From contig JADHNZ010000026.1 of NCBI GenBank assembly GCA_016779225.1, positions 1 to 47,088 on the forward strand: a stretch of DNA of 47,088 bases, written 5' to 3'. This stretch comes from Planctomycetota bacterium (lineage in GTDB: Bacteria > Planctomycetota > UBA1135 > GCA-002686595). A program made the position numbers and the translations under genes. A model generated the notes under the pieces. That model saw only the letters and a program-made list of their open reading frames with translations. It was not told the origin of the DNA and searched no databases. Of the stretch, positions 26,444 through 34,581 are shown piece by piece (positions within the stretch are counted from its first letter, which is position 1; each line of letters opens with the position of its first letter).

Positions 26444-27532
26444 ATGCACCTGACCCTCGGACGCTCGCTTGGACTCTTCGCCGTTGCCTGCGCGCTGGGG
26501 CCGATGGCTCTGGCTGTGCAGCGCGGTGGCCCTCCTCCCGAGCGGGAGGGGGCGGCGCGGGCCGAGCGCCCGCGCGGGGCGCAGGAGGATGTGGTCCAGC
26601 CCCAGACCGAGCCGCAGATCGCATGGTTCGGGCGCTGGGCGGACGCGGCTGCTGAGGCCAAGCGCACGGGGCGTCCGATCCTGCTCATGTCCGCGGCGCC
26701 GCAGTGCCAAGCCGTTCCCGGCATCTGGTGACCGGGCTACCAGAACACCGAGAGCGGGCTGCTCTCGGTGCCGGCGGTGGTCACCGCCTCCCGCAAGTTC
26801 GTCTGCGTGCGGCCTCAGACCTATGAGGATCAGGACGAGGCCGAGCTCCTGCTCTCCCTCTTCCAGGGGCGCTCGGGCGTGCTGGAGAACACGGTGTTCT
26901 GCGTGCTCGACCCCGACGGCAAGCGCACCCTGACGCGCCCCGGTCGCTCGCCGCAGATGCGCTGGGACGATGCGGACGCCTTCGCCGCGTGGCTGGCGCG
27001 GACCTTCGAGGCCTATGCGTCCAAGGCCAAGGCGCTCGAAGCCCTGCCTCTGCACGAGGACCTGTCGCTCGGCCTCAATGTGGCGGCCTGTGATCTCGCG
27101 CCGCTCGCAGTGCTCTACGCCAAGCGCGAGCGGGACCTGAAGGCCCTCGTCGAGCGCGTGGCGCGGCTGGCCTGGTCGGAGGATCACATCGGCCGCCAGC
27201 ACTTCGTCGCCCTGGCGGGTGAGGAGGCCCATCAGCGCGCCAAGGAGGAGTTCGGCCTCGACCTCAAGGAGGGGCTGACCCTTGTGCAGCCCGATGCGTA
27301 CGGGCGCAGTCCCCGGGCGCTGAGCCACGGCTCGGCCCGCGACGAGGTCGCCAAGGAGGGAGACCTCGCCTGGTCCAAGGCCCTCGTCGAGGGGCGCGCG
27401 GCCCATGCACCGGAGCCGAAGTCGCGCCGCAGACACCTGCGCGAGGCCGGGCGCCAGGGCATCACCTGGGACTCCGAGCTCGAGGTCACGGACCCCGGCG
27501 AGAAGGAGGCCGGCCGGCGCCGCGGGCGCTAG
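26444..27532 (+). CDS. Putative exported thioredoxin-like selenoprotein (in-frame TGA at 26729-26731)
   Basis: Reading TGA 26729 as selenocysteine gives one 362-residue protein. ATG 26444 has AGGA upstream and starts a signal peptide (LGLFAVACALGPMALA); ATG 26432 is an alternative. The domain after residue 58 resembles a thioredoxin fold: W..WADAAAEAKRTGRPILL is helix plus strand, then SAAPQCQAVPGIW-Sec-PGY, so Cys88 sits where thioredoxins have their first cysteine and Sec96 lies eight residues on. Similarity of composition and frame continues past the TGA for 266 codons (KFVCVRPQTYED, ENTVFCVLDPDGKRTL). A SECIS-like hairpin follows (26746-26770). I know no named family with this motif. The alternative is a nonsense mutation of a Trp or Cys codon. 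TGA is used as a normal stop elsewhere here, so global recoding is excluded. A TAGCTT hexamer lies at 26362-26367. Confidence 0.7.
26729..26783 (+). promoter_or_regulatory. Candidate bacterial SECIS element
   Basis: The inner stem 26746-26755 (CACCGAGAGC) pairs perfectly with 26761-26770 (GCTCTCGGTG) around the loop GGGCT. The loop starts 24 nt after the TGA and begins with GG. An outer helix pairs TGACC (26729-26733) with GGTCA (26779-26783), placing the UGA at the base as in the E. coli fdhF element. Distance, loop size and loop G fit the published bacterial SECIS consensus as I remember it. Confidence 0.68.
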
Positions 27533-27539
27533 GGCCCGC
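27522..27539. terminator. Convergent hairpin over the 3' ends of two genes
   Basis: A perfect 6-bp stem GCGGGC/GCCCGC with a 6-nt loop, spanning the stop of the selenoprotein-like gene and ending next to the stop of the opposing gene. No T-tract. Confidence 0.4.
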
Positions 27540-28343
27540 TCACTCGGGAGTGATCGAGAGGCCGCCTGCGCTGCGCAGCTCGACCTTGTAGCGCGCGCCG
27601 GGGCGGGCCTCGATCCAGGGGGCCTCGCCGTGCAGGGCGCGCACGCCCTTGGCCTCCGCGGCCTCCGGGTCGTGGGCGTACTCCCAGAAGCGCTGCCAGA
27701 GGTCCTCGTAGAAGGGCTCAGCCTGGTCGCCGTCGAAGTAGGGGTGCGGTCGCTGGCCCGCGCTGTCCAGGCGGTGCCCGGCGCTTGCCGGCGTGTCCTC
27801 GCCGTACAGGCGCTGGAACAGGCACACGCTGGTTCCCCTCAGCGCATCGCCGCCCTCCACGAACCCGTCCCCGAACTTGATCACCAGGGACTCGACATAC
27901 ACGCGCGATCCCTGCACCACGACCTCCTCGCCGGGCCCGACCGGCCGGCCCTGGTCGTCGACCTCGACGAAGCGCACGCGGGTGGTGACGGCCCCGTCCG
28001 CAGCCTCGCTCTGCTCGAGGACCTCGAGCCGCGCCGTGCGGTGGTCCACCTTCGAGAGGCGCAGGGCGGCCTCGGCCTGCTGGCGGGCGAGCTCCGAGGT
28101 CTCGAGCTGCTGGGTCACGCGCGTCACCTCTGCGGCCTTCCGGCGCACCTCGGCGTCCAGGTGCTGCATGCGCTCGCGGTTCGTCTGCAGCTCGTCCTCG
28201 AGCAGGTCGATCTGCTCATCGCGCTCCTCGAGGGCGGCCTCGGAGCCCGCGATCTGGTCCTGGAGGATCAGCGTCCACCAGCCCGCGATCCCGGTGGCTC
28301 CGACGAGGACGAGCAGGGTGACGGCGCGCAGGAACAGGGTCAT
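27540..28343 (-). CDS. Membrane-anchored coiled-coil protein of unknown function
   Basis: A 267-residue protein with one N-terminal membrane helix (AVTLLVLVGATGIAGWWTLIL) and a long charged coiled coil (about residues 28-110, EERDEQIDLLEDELQ and similar heptads). The C-terminal domain, about 110-267, has the look of a conserved family (VRFVEVDDQGRPVGPGEEVV; GVRALHGEAPWIEARPGARY) found in other planctomycetes as uncharacterised proteins, but I cannot name it. It faces the selenoprotein-like gene, with 7 bp between the stops, and is divergent from the second sulfatase gene. The start is supported by TAGATT 9 nt upstream. Confidence 0.75.
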   Translation of the reverse strand: MTLFLRAVTLLVLVGATGIAGWWTLILQDQIAGSEAALEERDEQIDLLEDELQTNRERMQHLDAEVRRKAAEVTRVTQQLETSELARQQAEAALRLSKVDHRTARLEVLEQSEAADGAVTTRVRFVEVDDQGRPVGPGEEVVVQGSRVYVESLVIKFGDGFVEGGDALRGTSVCLFQRLYGEDTPASAGHRLDSAGQRPHPYFDGDQAEPFYEDLWQRFWEYAHDPEAAEAKGVRALHGEAPWIEARPGARYKVELRSAGGLSITPE

Positions 28344-28352
28344 GGCGCACGC

Positions 28353-28358
28353 AATCTA
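28353..28358 (-). promoter_or_regulatory. TAnnnT -10-like hexamer for the coiled-coil protein
   Basis: TAGATT on the minus strand, 9 nt before ATG 28343. Confidence 0.45.
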
Positions 28359-28450
28359 GCGGATCCAGCCTGCGTCCAGATCAACCTCCGGCCAGTCGGA
28401 GCCAGGCCGCCACCCTGGCACCGGCCGGCCTCGCGGCCCACACTTGAGGG

Positions 28451-29896
28451 ATGACCCGGTGCGGCCTGACCCTGGCGTGCCTCACGACTCTGCTGCTGCA
28501 GGGCTGTGGGGGGGACGCCCCGGAGAGTGCTCCGGGGGCGGGCATACCTCCGCAGGGAGAGAGCGCGCGCGCCGACGCGCGGAGCGAGCCGTCCGCGCGC
28601 CGCGTCCCGCGGGCCGCGGGGGACGAGCCCCTGGACCTCGTCCTCGTCACGATCGACACGGTTCGCGCGGACCGCCTCTCGTGCTACGGCTACCCCCGGC
28701 GCACCACGCCGCACCTCGACGCTCTCGCCCGCGGCGGCCTGCGCTTCACGCGCTGCCTGGCGCCGGTGCCGACGACCCTGCCCAGCCACACCTCGATGTT
28801 CACGGGGGTCATGCCCCTGCGGCATGGCGTGCTCGCCAATCTGCACCAGGGGCTCGTGTACGAGCGCGATCCGGGGCTGCAGACCCTCGCCGAGGCCCTG
28901 TCGGACCGAGGCTATGACACCGCGGCGTTCGTGAGCGCCCTGCCCCTGCGGCGCCAGACCGGCATCGACGCGGGGTTCGAGGTCTACGACCAGCCCAAGC
29001 GCCTCGAGCGCCCGGGCAGCCGGACGACCGACCGCGCCCTCGAGTGGCTGCTCGGGGCGCAGGAGCCCATGTTCCTGTGGGTGCACTGGTTCGATCCCCA
29101 CAACCCCTACGACCCGCCGGCACCTTGGGACGAGGCCTTCGACCCGGACGACGGGGTGGTGGAGGCCTGGATGCGTGAGCGCCGGGTGCCGGACCGCGCG
29201 GCCCGGCTGGGCGGACGGGAGGTTGACCTGCGCACTGCCAACGAGGCCTACGACGGTGAGCTGCGCGCCACGGACGAGGAGCTTGGCCGACTCGTGCAGG
29301 CCCTGAAGGAGCGCGGTCGCTGGGAGCGCACCCTGCTCGTGGTGATTGGGGACCACGGGGAGGGTCTCGGCCAGCACGGCGAGCCGGCCCACGGGCTGGC
29401 CTGGGACGACCACACGCGCGTGCCGTGGGTGATCCACGGTCCGGGGGTCGAGCCCGGCCTGATCGAGGAGGTGTGCAGCGCCACGGACATCGTGCCGACC
29501 CTGCTCCCCCTGCTGCCTGCGCTGCGGCTCGAGCGCCTGGAGGCCCAGTGCGCTGGCGTCGACCGCCTCGCTGGAGAGGCCAACTCGGGCGCGGTGCACA
29601 CCCAGTCCTCACCGCGTCAGTCCCAGGACCGTCGACTCGACCACAGCCTCACCGAGGCACGCTGGAAGCTGCTGCGCACGAGCGACGGCGAGGAGCTGCT
29701 GTTCGACCTCGTCGCGGACCCGCACGAGCTCAAGGACCTGGCGGAGCAGCACCCCGAGGAGGTCTCGCGCCTCTCGGTCGCGCTCGACGCCGTCCTTGCC
29801 GAGGAGCAGCGCGGCGGGACCTCCAAGACGCGCGCCGCGACCGAGGAGGAGGAGACGGGGCTCGAGGCCCTCGGGTATGGCGGCGCGGGGGACTGA
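28451..29896 (+). CDS. Sulfatase-fold lipoprotein without the CxPxR site
   Basis: A 481-residue lipoprotein (LTTLLLQGCGG, good lipobox) with one sulfatase domain. It opens with LDLVLVTIDTVRADRLSCYG and carries GDHGEGLGQHGEPAHGLAWD near the C-terminal metal site and EALGYGGAGD at the end. As in the 14413-16383 protein, the formylglycine position is not Cys or Ser in a CxPxR context: the sequence is PTTLPSHTSMFTGVMPLRHG, so the nucleophile is probably Thr. A phosphodiester or phosphoglycerol substrate is as likely as a sulfate ester. It has no TAnnnT hexamer; CACACT occupies the equivalent place, 6 nt before the start. Confidence 0.87.
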   Translation: MTRCGLTLACLTTLLLQGCGGDAPESAPGAGIPPQGESARADARSEPSARRVPRAAGDEPLDLVLVTIDTVRADRLSCYGYPRRTTPHLDALARGGLRFTRCLAPVPTTLPSHTSMFTGVMPLRHGVLANLHQGLVYERDPGLQTLAEALSDRGYDTAAFVSALPLRRQTGIDAGFEVYDQPKRLERPGSRTTDRALEWLLGAQEPMFLWVHWFDPHNPYDPPAPWDEAFDPDDGVVEAWMRERRVPDRAARLGGREVDLRTANEAYDGELRATDEELGRLVQALKERGRWERTLLVVIGDHGEGLGQHGEPAHGLAWDDHTRVPWVIHGPGVEPGLIEEVCSATDIVPTLLPLLPALRLERLEAQCAGVDRLAGEANSGAVHTQSSPRQSQDRRLDHSLTEARWKLLRTSDGEELLFDLVADPHELKDLAEQHPEEVSRLSVALDAVLAEEQRGGTSKTRAATEEEETGLEALGYGGAGD

Positions 29897-30135
29897 TGCT
29901 CAGCCGCTGGGCGTGCGTGCGACTCGCGCGCGCCACGGTGCCTCTCCCGCGATCGAGGCAAAAAAGAGCGCGGCGCTCGACAGGGAGCCGGCGCGTGGCG
30001 TCGATGCCGTGAGGAGATGAGTTTCTCGGTACGCGAGGCCCAGGGGCAGGAGGACACGGGCGAGGCCTCGTGTCCGGGCAACAGCCAGATCACAGGTGGC
30101 GAGGGGGACCGTCCGGCGTTTGGGCGCACGCTCGG

Positions 30136-30141
30136 TAGGAT
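30136..30141 (+). promoter_or_regulatory. TAnnnT hexamer for the GT39-like gene
   Basis: TAGGAT, with about 31 nt to ATG 30173. Unlike most others it predicts a short leader, about 25 nt. Confidence 0.35.
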
Positions 30142-30172
30142 CTGGGACTCGCTCCCTCGCCCTGCTCGCACC

Positions 30173-31990
30173 ATGGCCTCACGCGTTCTTGCTCCTCTCT
30201 CCGTCCTGGTCCTCGTGGCGCTCGCAGCGCTGCTGCGGTTCCCGGGTCTGGATGCGCTCCTACCCCTGCGCATCGAGCCGGACCCTCATATTCCGCACCA
30301 GGTGCGGCTGATCGAGGAGGCCGATCCAGCCCCGCAACTGGACCGCAACTGGGGCAGCTATCCGCACCTCACCGCCTGGACGACCATCGCCCTGAGCGAT
30401 CCTCGGCCCCAGCCCGCGCTCGACGCTCCGGTGGCGGAGCATCTCGACCACGCGACCTGGTCGGTCCTGCGCGTCCGCCGCAGCGTGGCCCTGTGGTCGC
30501 TGCTCCTCGTTCCCGCCACCTACCTCCTCGCGCGGCGCTTCCTCGATCTGCGCTGGTCCCTCGTGGCCTCGGCCCTGGCGGGGACCAGCCTGCTCGCCAC
30601 CCACTTCGCGACCCAGGCACGACCCCACGGCGCCGCCGCGGGGATGTTCATCCTCTGCCTGTGGGCCTGCTGCCTTCACGCCGAGCGGGGTCGTCGCTGG
30701 ACTCTTGCGCTCGTCACCGCCACCGGCCTGCTCACCTGGGGCACGCTGCAGTCCGCAGTTGCCCTGGGCTTTCCCGTCCTCGCGGCGATCAAGCTCGCCC
30801 CGAGGCGTGGCCGCCTTCCTTGGTGGGTGGACTGCGGGCTCCCGGTGCTGGGCCTCGCGCTCGGCGTGCTGCTGTTCCACCCGTACCTGCTTGCGGCGGG
30901 GGACACGGTTGCCGCGGGCGCCAAGGTCGAGGGCACGGCTCTCGTCCAGGGCGGCCACCGCATCTTTCTCGAGAGCTTCACCGGTCGCGGCTTCCGTCGG
31001 CTGCCGTGGGCGCTCTGGTCCTGGGACCCGAGCCTGCTGCTGACGGCTGCTCTTGGCGCCGCGTTCGCGTGGTCCAGGCGCCGCGATCGTCGCCCCGGAC
31101 CCGTGTCTGACGGCGCGCCGAGCGACCTTCGCGTCCTCCTCAGCTTCGCCGTGCCCTACGGCGCGGTGATCCTCGTCTACAGCTTCACCTTCGAGCGCTT
31201 CCTGCTGCCCCTCGTTGGACTCCTTGCGATCCTCGGGGCCTGCGGCCTGCGAGACCTGCTTGCCTGGGGGCGCCTGCCCGCGGGGCGGCTTGTTGCTGCG
31301 CTGCTGGTCCTCTTCCCCGCGCTGGTCACCGCCAACCTCGCCCGCGCGCGATCGGCGCCGTCGACCCTGCACGAGGCCACTGCCTGGGCGGAGCGGAACC
31401 TGAATCCGGTCGGTGCCAAGCTGCCCACGCGCATGTGGCTCTTCCGCCCGGATGTGCTGGGGGTGTGGCAGGCCCTGGGTGCGACCGCGGCGGACGCTCG
31501 CGATGGGGATCCGAAGGGGCGTCTCCTCGACTGGCGCGGGAGCCAGCGTCGCGAGTGGCCCAGTGAGCGCGGTCGTCCTGCGTTCGACATTCGCTTCCTG
31601 CCGCGGTTCGATCCCGAGGGGCTTGATCCGCTCGAGCCCGGCGGTTCGCGGCGCCCCGTGGACCTGATCCTCCCCGGACCCTCCAACGGCCAGCGACCCG
31701 AGGCCATCGTGCGGCCTGATCGCTACCTGGGCCGCTTGGGGAGCGGCCTCGTGCTGGCCGAGGTGTTCGAAGAGGATCGCCAGGCCGAGGGCTACACCTC
31801 GCTCTACCGCGCGCTCCGCGCAACGCGGAGCCCAGTGGCGCGCTTCAGCCCGGACGGGGCCCGGTTCGTGTCGCCGCACCCGCTCCTCTATCAGGAGCCG
31901 GTCTTCGTCACGCTGCCGCATCAGGCCCTGCGGTGCCTGCGGGCCGAGCGCCTTGGGCCGCTGCTCGAGGTCTACGACCTGAGGAACTGA
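30173..31990 (+). CDS. GT39/ArnT-like integral membrane glycosyltransferase
   Basis: A 605-residue polytopic protein with around ten hydrophobic helices (VLAPLSVLVLVALAALL first) and a soluble C-terminal third. The first loop contains LRFPGLDALLPLRIEPDPH, where GT39/PMT-type enzymes carry an acidic catalytic pair; here Glu-x-Asp fills that place. These enzymes move sugars from polyprenyl phosphate to acceptors on the outer face of the inner membrane. Similarity is by architecture rather than by strong motif, so the acceptor (lipid A, protein or polysaccharide) is open. Longer in-frame starts back to 30017 would add a charged tail before the first helix and are unlikely. Confidence 0.78.
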   Translation: MASRVLAPLSVLVLVALAALLRFPGLDALLPLRIEPDPHIPHQVRLIEEADPAPQLDRNWGSYPHLTAWTTIALSDPRPQPALDAPVAEHLDHATWSVLRVRRSVALWSLLLVPATYLLARRFLDLRWSLVASALAGTSLLATHFATQARPHGAAAGMFILCLWACCLHAERGRRWTLALVTATGLLTWGTLQSAVALGFPVLAAIKLAPRRGRLPWWVDCGLPVLGLALGVLLFHPYLLAAGDTVAAGAKVEGTALVQGGHRIFLESFTGRGFRRLPWALWSWDPSLLLTAALGAAFAWSRRRDRRPGPVSDGAPSDLRVLLSFAVPYGAVILVYSFTFERFLLPLVGLLAILGACGLRDLLAWGRLPAGRLVAALLVLFPALVTANLARARSAPSTLHEATAWAERNLNPVGAKLPTRMWLFRPDVLGVWQALGATAADARDGDPKGRLLDWRGSQRREWPSERGRPAFDIRFLPRFDPEGLDPLEPGGSRRPVDLILPGPSNGQRPEAIVRPDRYLGRLGSGLVLAEVFEEDRQAEGYTSLYRALRATRSPVARFSPDGARFVSPHPLLYQEPVFVTLPHQALRCLRAERLGPLLEVYDLRN

Positions 31991-32146
31991 GGCGCCCGCG
32001 TCCCCAGCCCCGGGGCGCGCCGCCAGGTCACAAGTCGTACGAAGCTTCGACCTAGTCGCCGCGACCTGCGGAGTCGCAATCTGGAGGCCTCTCCCGGAAT
32101 CCTGCGGGACACGGGCCTCGCTTGCGGGGGGTCCGGGGCCCTCCGG

Positions 32147-32152
32147 TAGCTT
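32147..32152 (+). promoter_or_regulatory. TAnnnT -10-like hexamer for the small beta-barrel gene
   Basis: TAGCTT with 7 nt to ATG 32160; predicts a leaderless transcript. Confidence 0.5.
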
Positions 32153-32159
32153 TCCGCCC

Positions 32160-32630
32160 ATGCGCACCGCCCTCGCCCTCCTCGCCCTCCTGGGCAGCTG
32201 CACCACGGTCAACTCGCTCACGGGTGAGGCCCGTGGCCGCTTCCGCGCCGTCTATGGCCACGCCGCCGCGAAGGCCAGCGACCTTGGGGTGGACCAGGTC
32301 GGCGGCACCCTCAGCTACGCGGTCGATGCCGACAACACTCTGCTGGCCGATCTGGACCTGAGCGGCACCCGGGGCAGCAATGTGGGCCTGGGCATTGGCC
32401 TGCGCGAGCGCTTCCGGATCGACACCAACCTGCAGCCCCATGTGGGCGCAGGCCTGACGGCGTCGTCGAACACCAGCGATGTCGATGTGACCTTCGGCGG
32501 CTATGGGGCCCTCGGGATCGAGGCCGTGCACGGCAAGGTCCGCTTCGGAGTCGAGTATCGCTACTACAGCGAGTTCGGCGACTTCGAGGAGGAGGGACTC
32601 GTGCTGCTGCGCGTGGGCGTTCAGTACTAG
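32160..32630 (+). CDS. Small outer-membrane beta-barrel-like lipoprotein
   Basis: A 156-residue protein with a short signal and lipobox (LALLALLGSC) followed by alternating strands with aromatic ends, such as VGLGIGLRERFRIDTNLQP, VTFGGYGALGIEAV and KVRFGVEYRYYSEFG, and a C-terminal strand ending in VGVQY. An eight-stranded barrel of the OmpA/OmpX kind would fit the length, although a lipid anchor on a barrel is unusual and the Cys may not be modified. I do not recognise a specific family. Confidence 0.7.
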   Translation: MRTALALLALLGSCTTVNSLTGEARGRFRAVYGHAAAKASDLGVDQVGGTLSYAVDADNTLLADLDLSGTRGSNVGLGIGLRERFRIDTNLQPHVGAGLTASSNTSDVDVTFGGYGALGIEAVHGKVRFGVEYRYYSEFGDFEEEGLVLLRVGVQY

Positions 32631-32640
32631 GCCGTGGGCT

Positions 32641-32670
32641 GCTGGGCCCTCCAGGATCGGGGCCCGCAGC
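32641..32670 (+). terminator. Hairpin after the beta-barrel gene
   Basis: GGGCCC (32644-32649) pairs with GGGCCC (32660-32665), extended by GCT/AGC across a 2-nt bulge. It lies 10 nt after the stop, with no T-tract. Confidence 0.4.
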
Positions 32671-32785
32671 GCGCGGGGGCTGGGCCTGCCAGCTTGGTCA
32701 GGTCCTGAGACCGGCGTCCAGCCGGGGTGTCGCCCTGGGCCAGCGGCGACTACGGTGGAGGCCTGCGCCCTGCGCTCCCTGATCC

Positions 32786-34459
32786 GTGCGTCCTCGCCTC
32801 TCGTCCCTCTCGCTGCTGCCGGTCGTGCTGGCGGCCTCGGCCGCGGGCCAGGGCCTGGGCGCCCCGCGCACCCTCACCTCCACGGCCGACGCCGCGCGCT
32901 GCGTGGCCGTGGGGGACCTCGATGGGGATGGCTGGCTCGACGCCCTGTCTGCGAGCACCGTGGACCGGAAGGTCGCCTGGTACCGGAACCTCGGTGAGGG
33001 GGCCTTCGGCCCCGAGCAGGTGATCACGACCGAAGCCGACGGCGCCTACCACACGAGCGCCGCGGACCTCGACGGGGACGGGGACCTCGATGTGCTCTCG
33101 GCCAGCGCGTACGACTTCAAGATCGCCTGGTACCGCAACCTCGGCGCCGGGGCCTTCGGGCCCCAGCAGGTGATCTCCGCCAGCGCCAACTGGGCGCACT
33201 GCGTCCGCGCCGCGGACCTAGATGGCGACGGCGACCTGGATGTGGTGTCTGCGAGCCGCTTCGACGACAAGGTGGCGTGGTACGAGAACCTCGGCGGGGG
33301 GGGATTCGGGCCCGAGCAGCTGGTGTCCAGCACGGCCCTGGGCACCTACTCGGTGGCGGTGGGTGACCTGGACGGCGACGGCGACCTGGACCTCGTCTCC
33401 GCGAGCACCGGGGACGACCGCATCGAGTGGTACGAGAACCTCGGCGGCGGTCAGTTCGGGCCGGAGCAGGTGCTCACGGACCAGGCGCCCTACGCCATCG
33501 GCGTGTGCCTGGCGGACCTGGACGGGAACGGGCTCCTGGACCCGCTGTTCGCCAGCGTGGGCGACGGGGCCCTCGGCTGGTGTCGCAGCCTGGGGGGCGG
33601 AGCGTTCGGGCCGCGGGAGGTGATCATCAGCGGCTGGACCGGAGCGAACGCCGTGGGGGCTGCGGACCTCGACGGGGACGGGCTCGTGGACGCGGTGGCG
33701 AGCGCGGGCATTGCCGACGAGGTGCGCTGGTACCGAAACCTGGGCGCGGGGACCTTTGGGCCCGGGCAGCTGATCGACGGGGCGGCCGATGGCGCGAACT
33801 CCGTGGCCTGCGGGGACCTGGACGGAGATGGCCTGCCGGAGGTGCTCTCGGCCGCGCGCGCCCTCGACCGCGTGGCGTGGTACCGGAACCTGCTCGGGGA
33901 CTGCGACGCGAACGGCACGGCCGACCACGCGGACCTTGCGGCGGGGGCTGCCGACTGCAACGGCAACGAGGTGCTCGATGCCTGTGACCTGGCCACGCCG
34001 GCTGCGGACTGGGATGGCGACGGCGTCCTGGATGCCTGCGCTCCGCCGGTCTACTGCGCGGGCGGCGTCAACTCCGCCGGAGGCGTCGCCGGGATCGCGC
34101 TGGCGGGCTCGCCGGTGCTCGCAGACCAGGACCTGACCCTCCTCGCCGACGGCCTCCCCCCGGGCCAGTGGAGCTTCTTCCTCCTGTCCGCGGCGCAGGC
34201 CCAGGTCCCCGGCTTCGGAGCCAGCCAGGGCGTGCTCTGCCTCGGCCCCCCGATCCTGCGCCTCGACAGGCTGGCGCTCGGAGAGCTCGGGCAGACCACG
34301 CCCCAGGGCACCCGCAGCGTCCCCGTGGACCTCACCAACCTGCCCCAGGGCGCGACCTTCCTGCCCGGATCCACCTGGCACTTCCAGCTCTGGTTCCGCG
34401 ACCCGAACCCCTCCCCGACCTCGAACACGAGCGACGCGGTGCGCGTGCTGTTTCGGTGA
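32786..34459 (+). CDS. Secreted seven-repeat FG-GAP propeller with conserved C-terminal module
   Basis: A 557-residue exported protein starting at GTG 32786 with signal LLPVVLAASAAGQG. Seven FG-GAP/VCBS units follow, each with a calcium-binding DLDGDGDLD-type loop and a W(Y)(R/E)NLG.G.FGP strand, which predicts a seven-bladed integrin-like propeller. A short Ca-binding linker with DCDANG and DWDGDGVLDAC leads to a C-terminal module of about 135 residues that starts YCAGGVNS, includes VPGFGASQGVLCLG and ends in SNTSDAVRVLFR at the last residue. TACGGT at 32751-32756 may be the promoter, with a leader of about 25 nt. The ligand is unknown. Confidence 0.88.
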   Translation: MRPRLSSLSLLPVVLAASAAGQGLGAPRTLTSTADAARCVAVGDLDGDGWLDALSASTVDRKVAWYRNLGEGAFGPEQVITTEADGAYHTSAADLDGDGDLDVLSASAYDFKIAWYRNLGAGAFGPQQVISASANWAHCVRAADLDGDGDLDVVSASRFDDKVAWYENLGGGGFGPEQLVSSTALGTYSVAVGDLDGDGDLDLVSASTGDDRIEWYENLGGGQFGPEQVLTDQAPYAIGVCLADLDGNGLLDPLFASVGDGALGWCRSLGGGAFGPREVIISGWTGANAVGAADLDGDGLVDAVASAGIADEVRWYRNLGAGTFGPGQLIDGAADGANSVACGDLDGDGLPEVLSAARALDRVAWYRNLLGDCDANGTADHADLAAGAADCNGNEVLDACDLATPAADWDGDGVLDACAPPVYCAGGVNSAGGVAGIALAGSPVLADQDLTLLADGLPPGQWSFFLLSAAQAQVPGFGASQGVLCLGPPILRLDRLALGELGQTTPQGTRSVPVDLTNLPQGATFLPGSTWHFQLWFRDPNPSPTSNTSDAVRVLFR

Positions 34460-34581
34460 GGGGGGTCTGATCACGAGCGTTCAGCGCGAATTTATTCCGG
34501 CAGGGCGTCCAATCGATGCCGGCGTGCGGTTTCTGAGGTGTCCCCTTTAAGCAAGGGCTCATCCTCCCCAGAGACCCCCAA

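Noticed and set aside
26729-26731. TGA read as Trp through an altered genetic code
   Set aside because: TGA is the ordinary stop of many genes in this window, for example at 4952, 9696, 12078, 24779 and 46966.
26768-27532. Separate 254-residue gene starting at GTG 26768
   Set aside because: The GTG lies within the right arm of the hairpin, has no Shine-Dalgarno or TAnnnT element, and would begin in mid-domain; the in-phase upstream frame supplies the signal peptide and first half of the fold.
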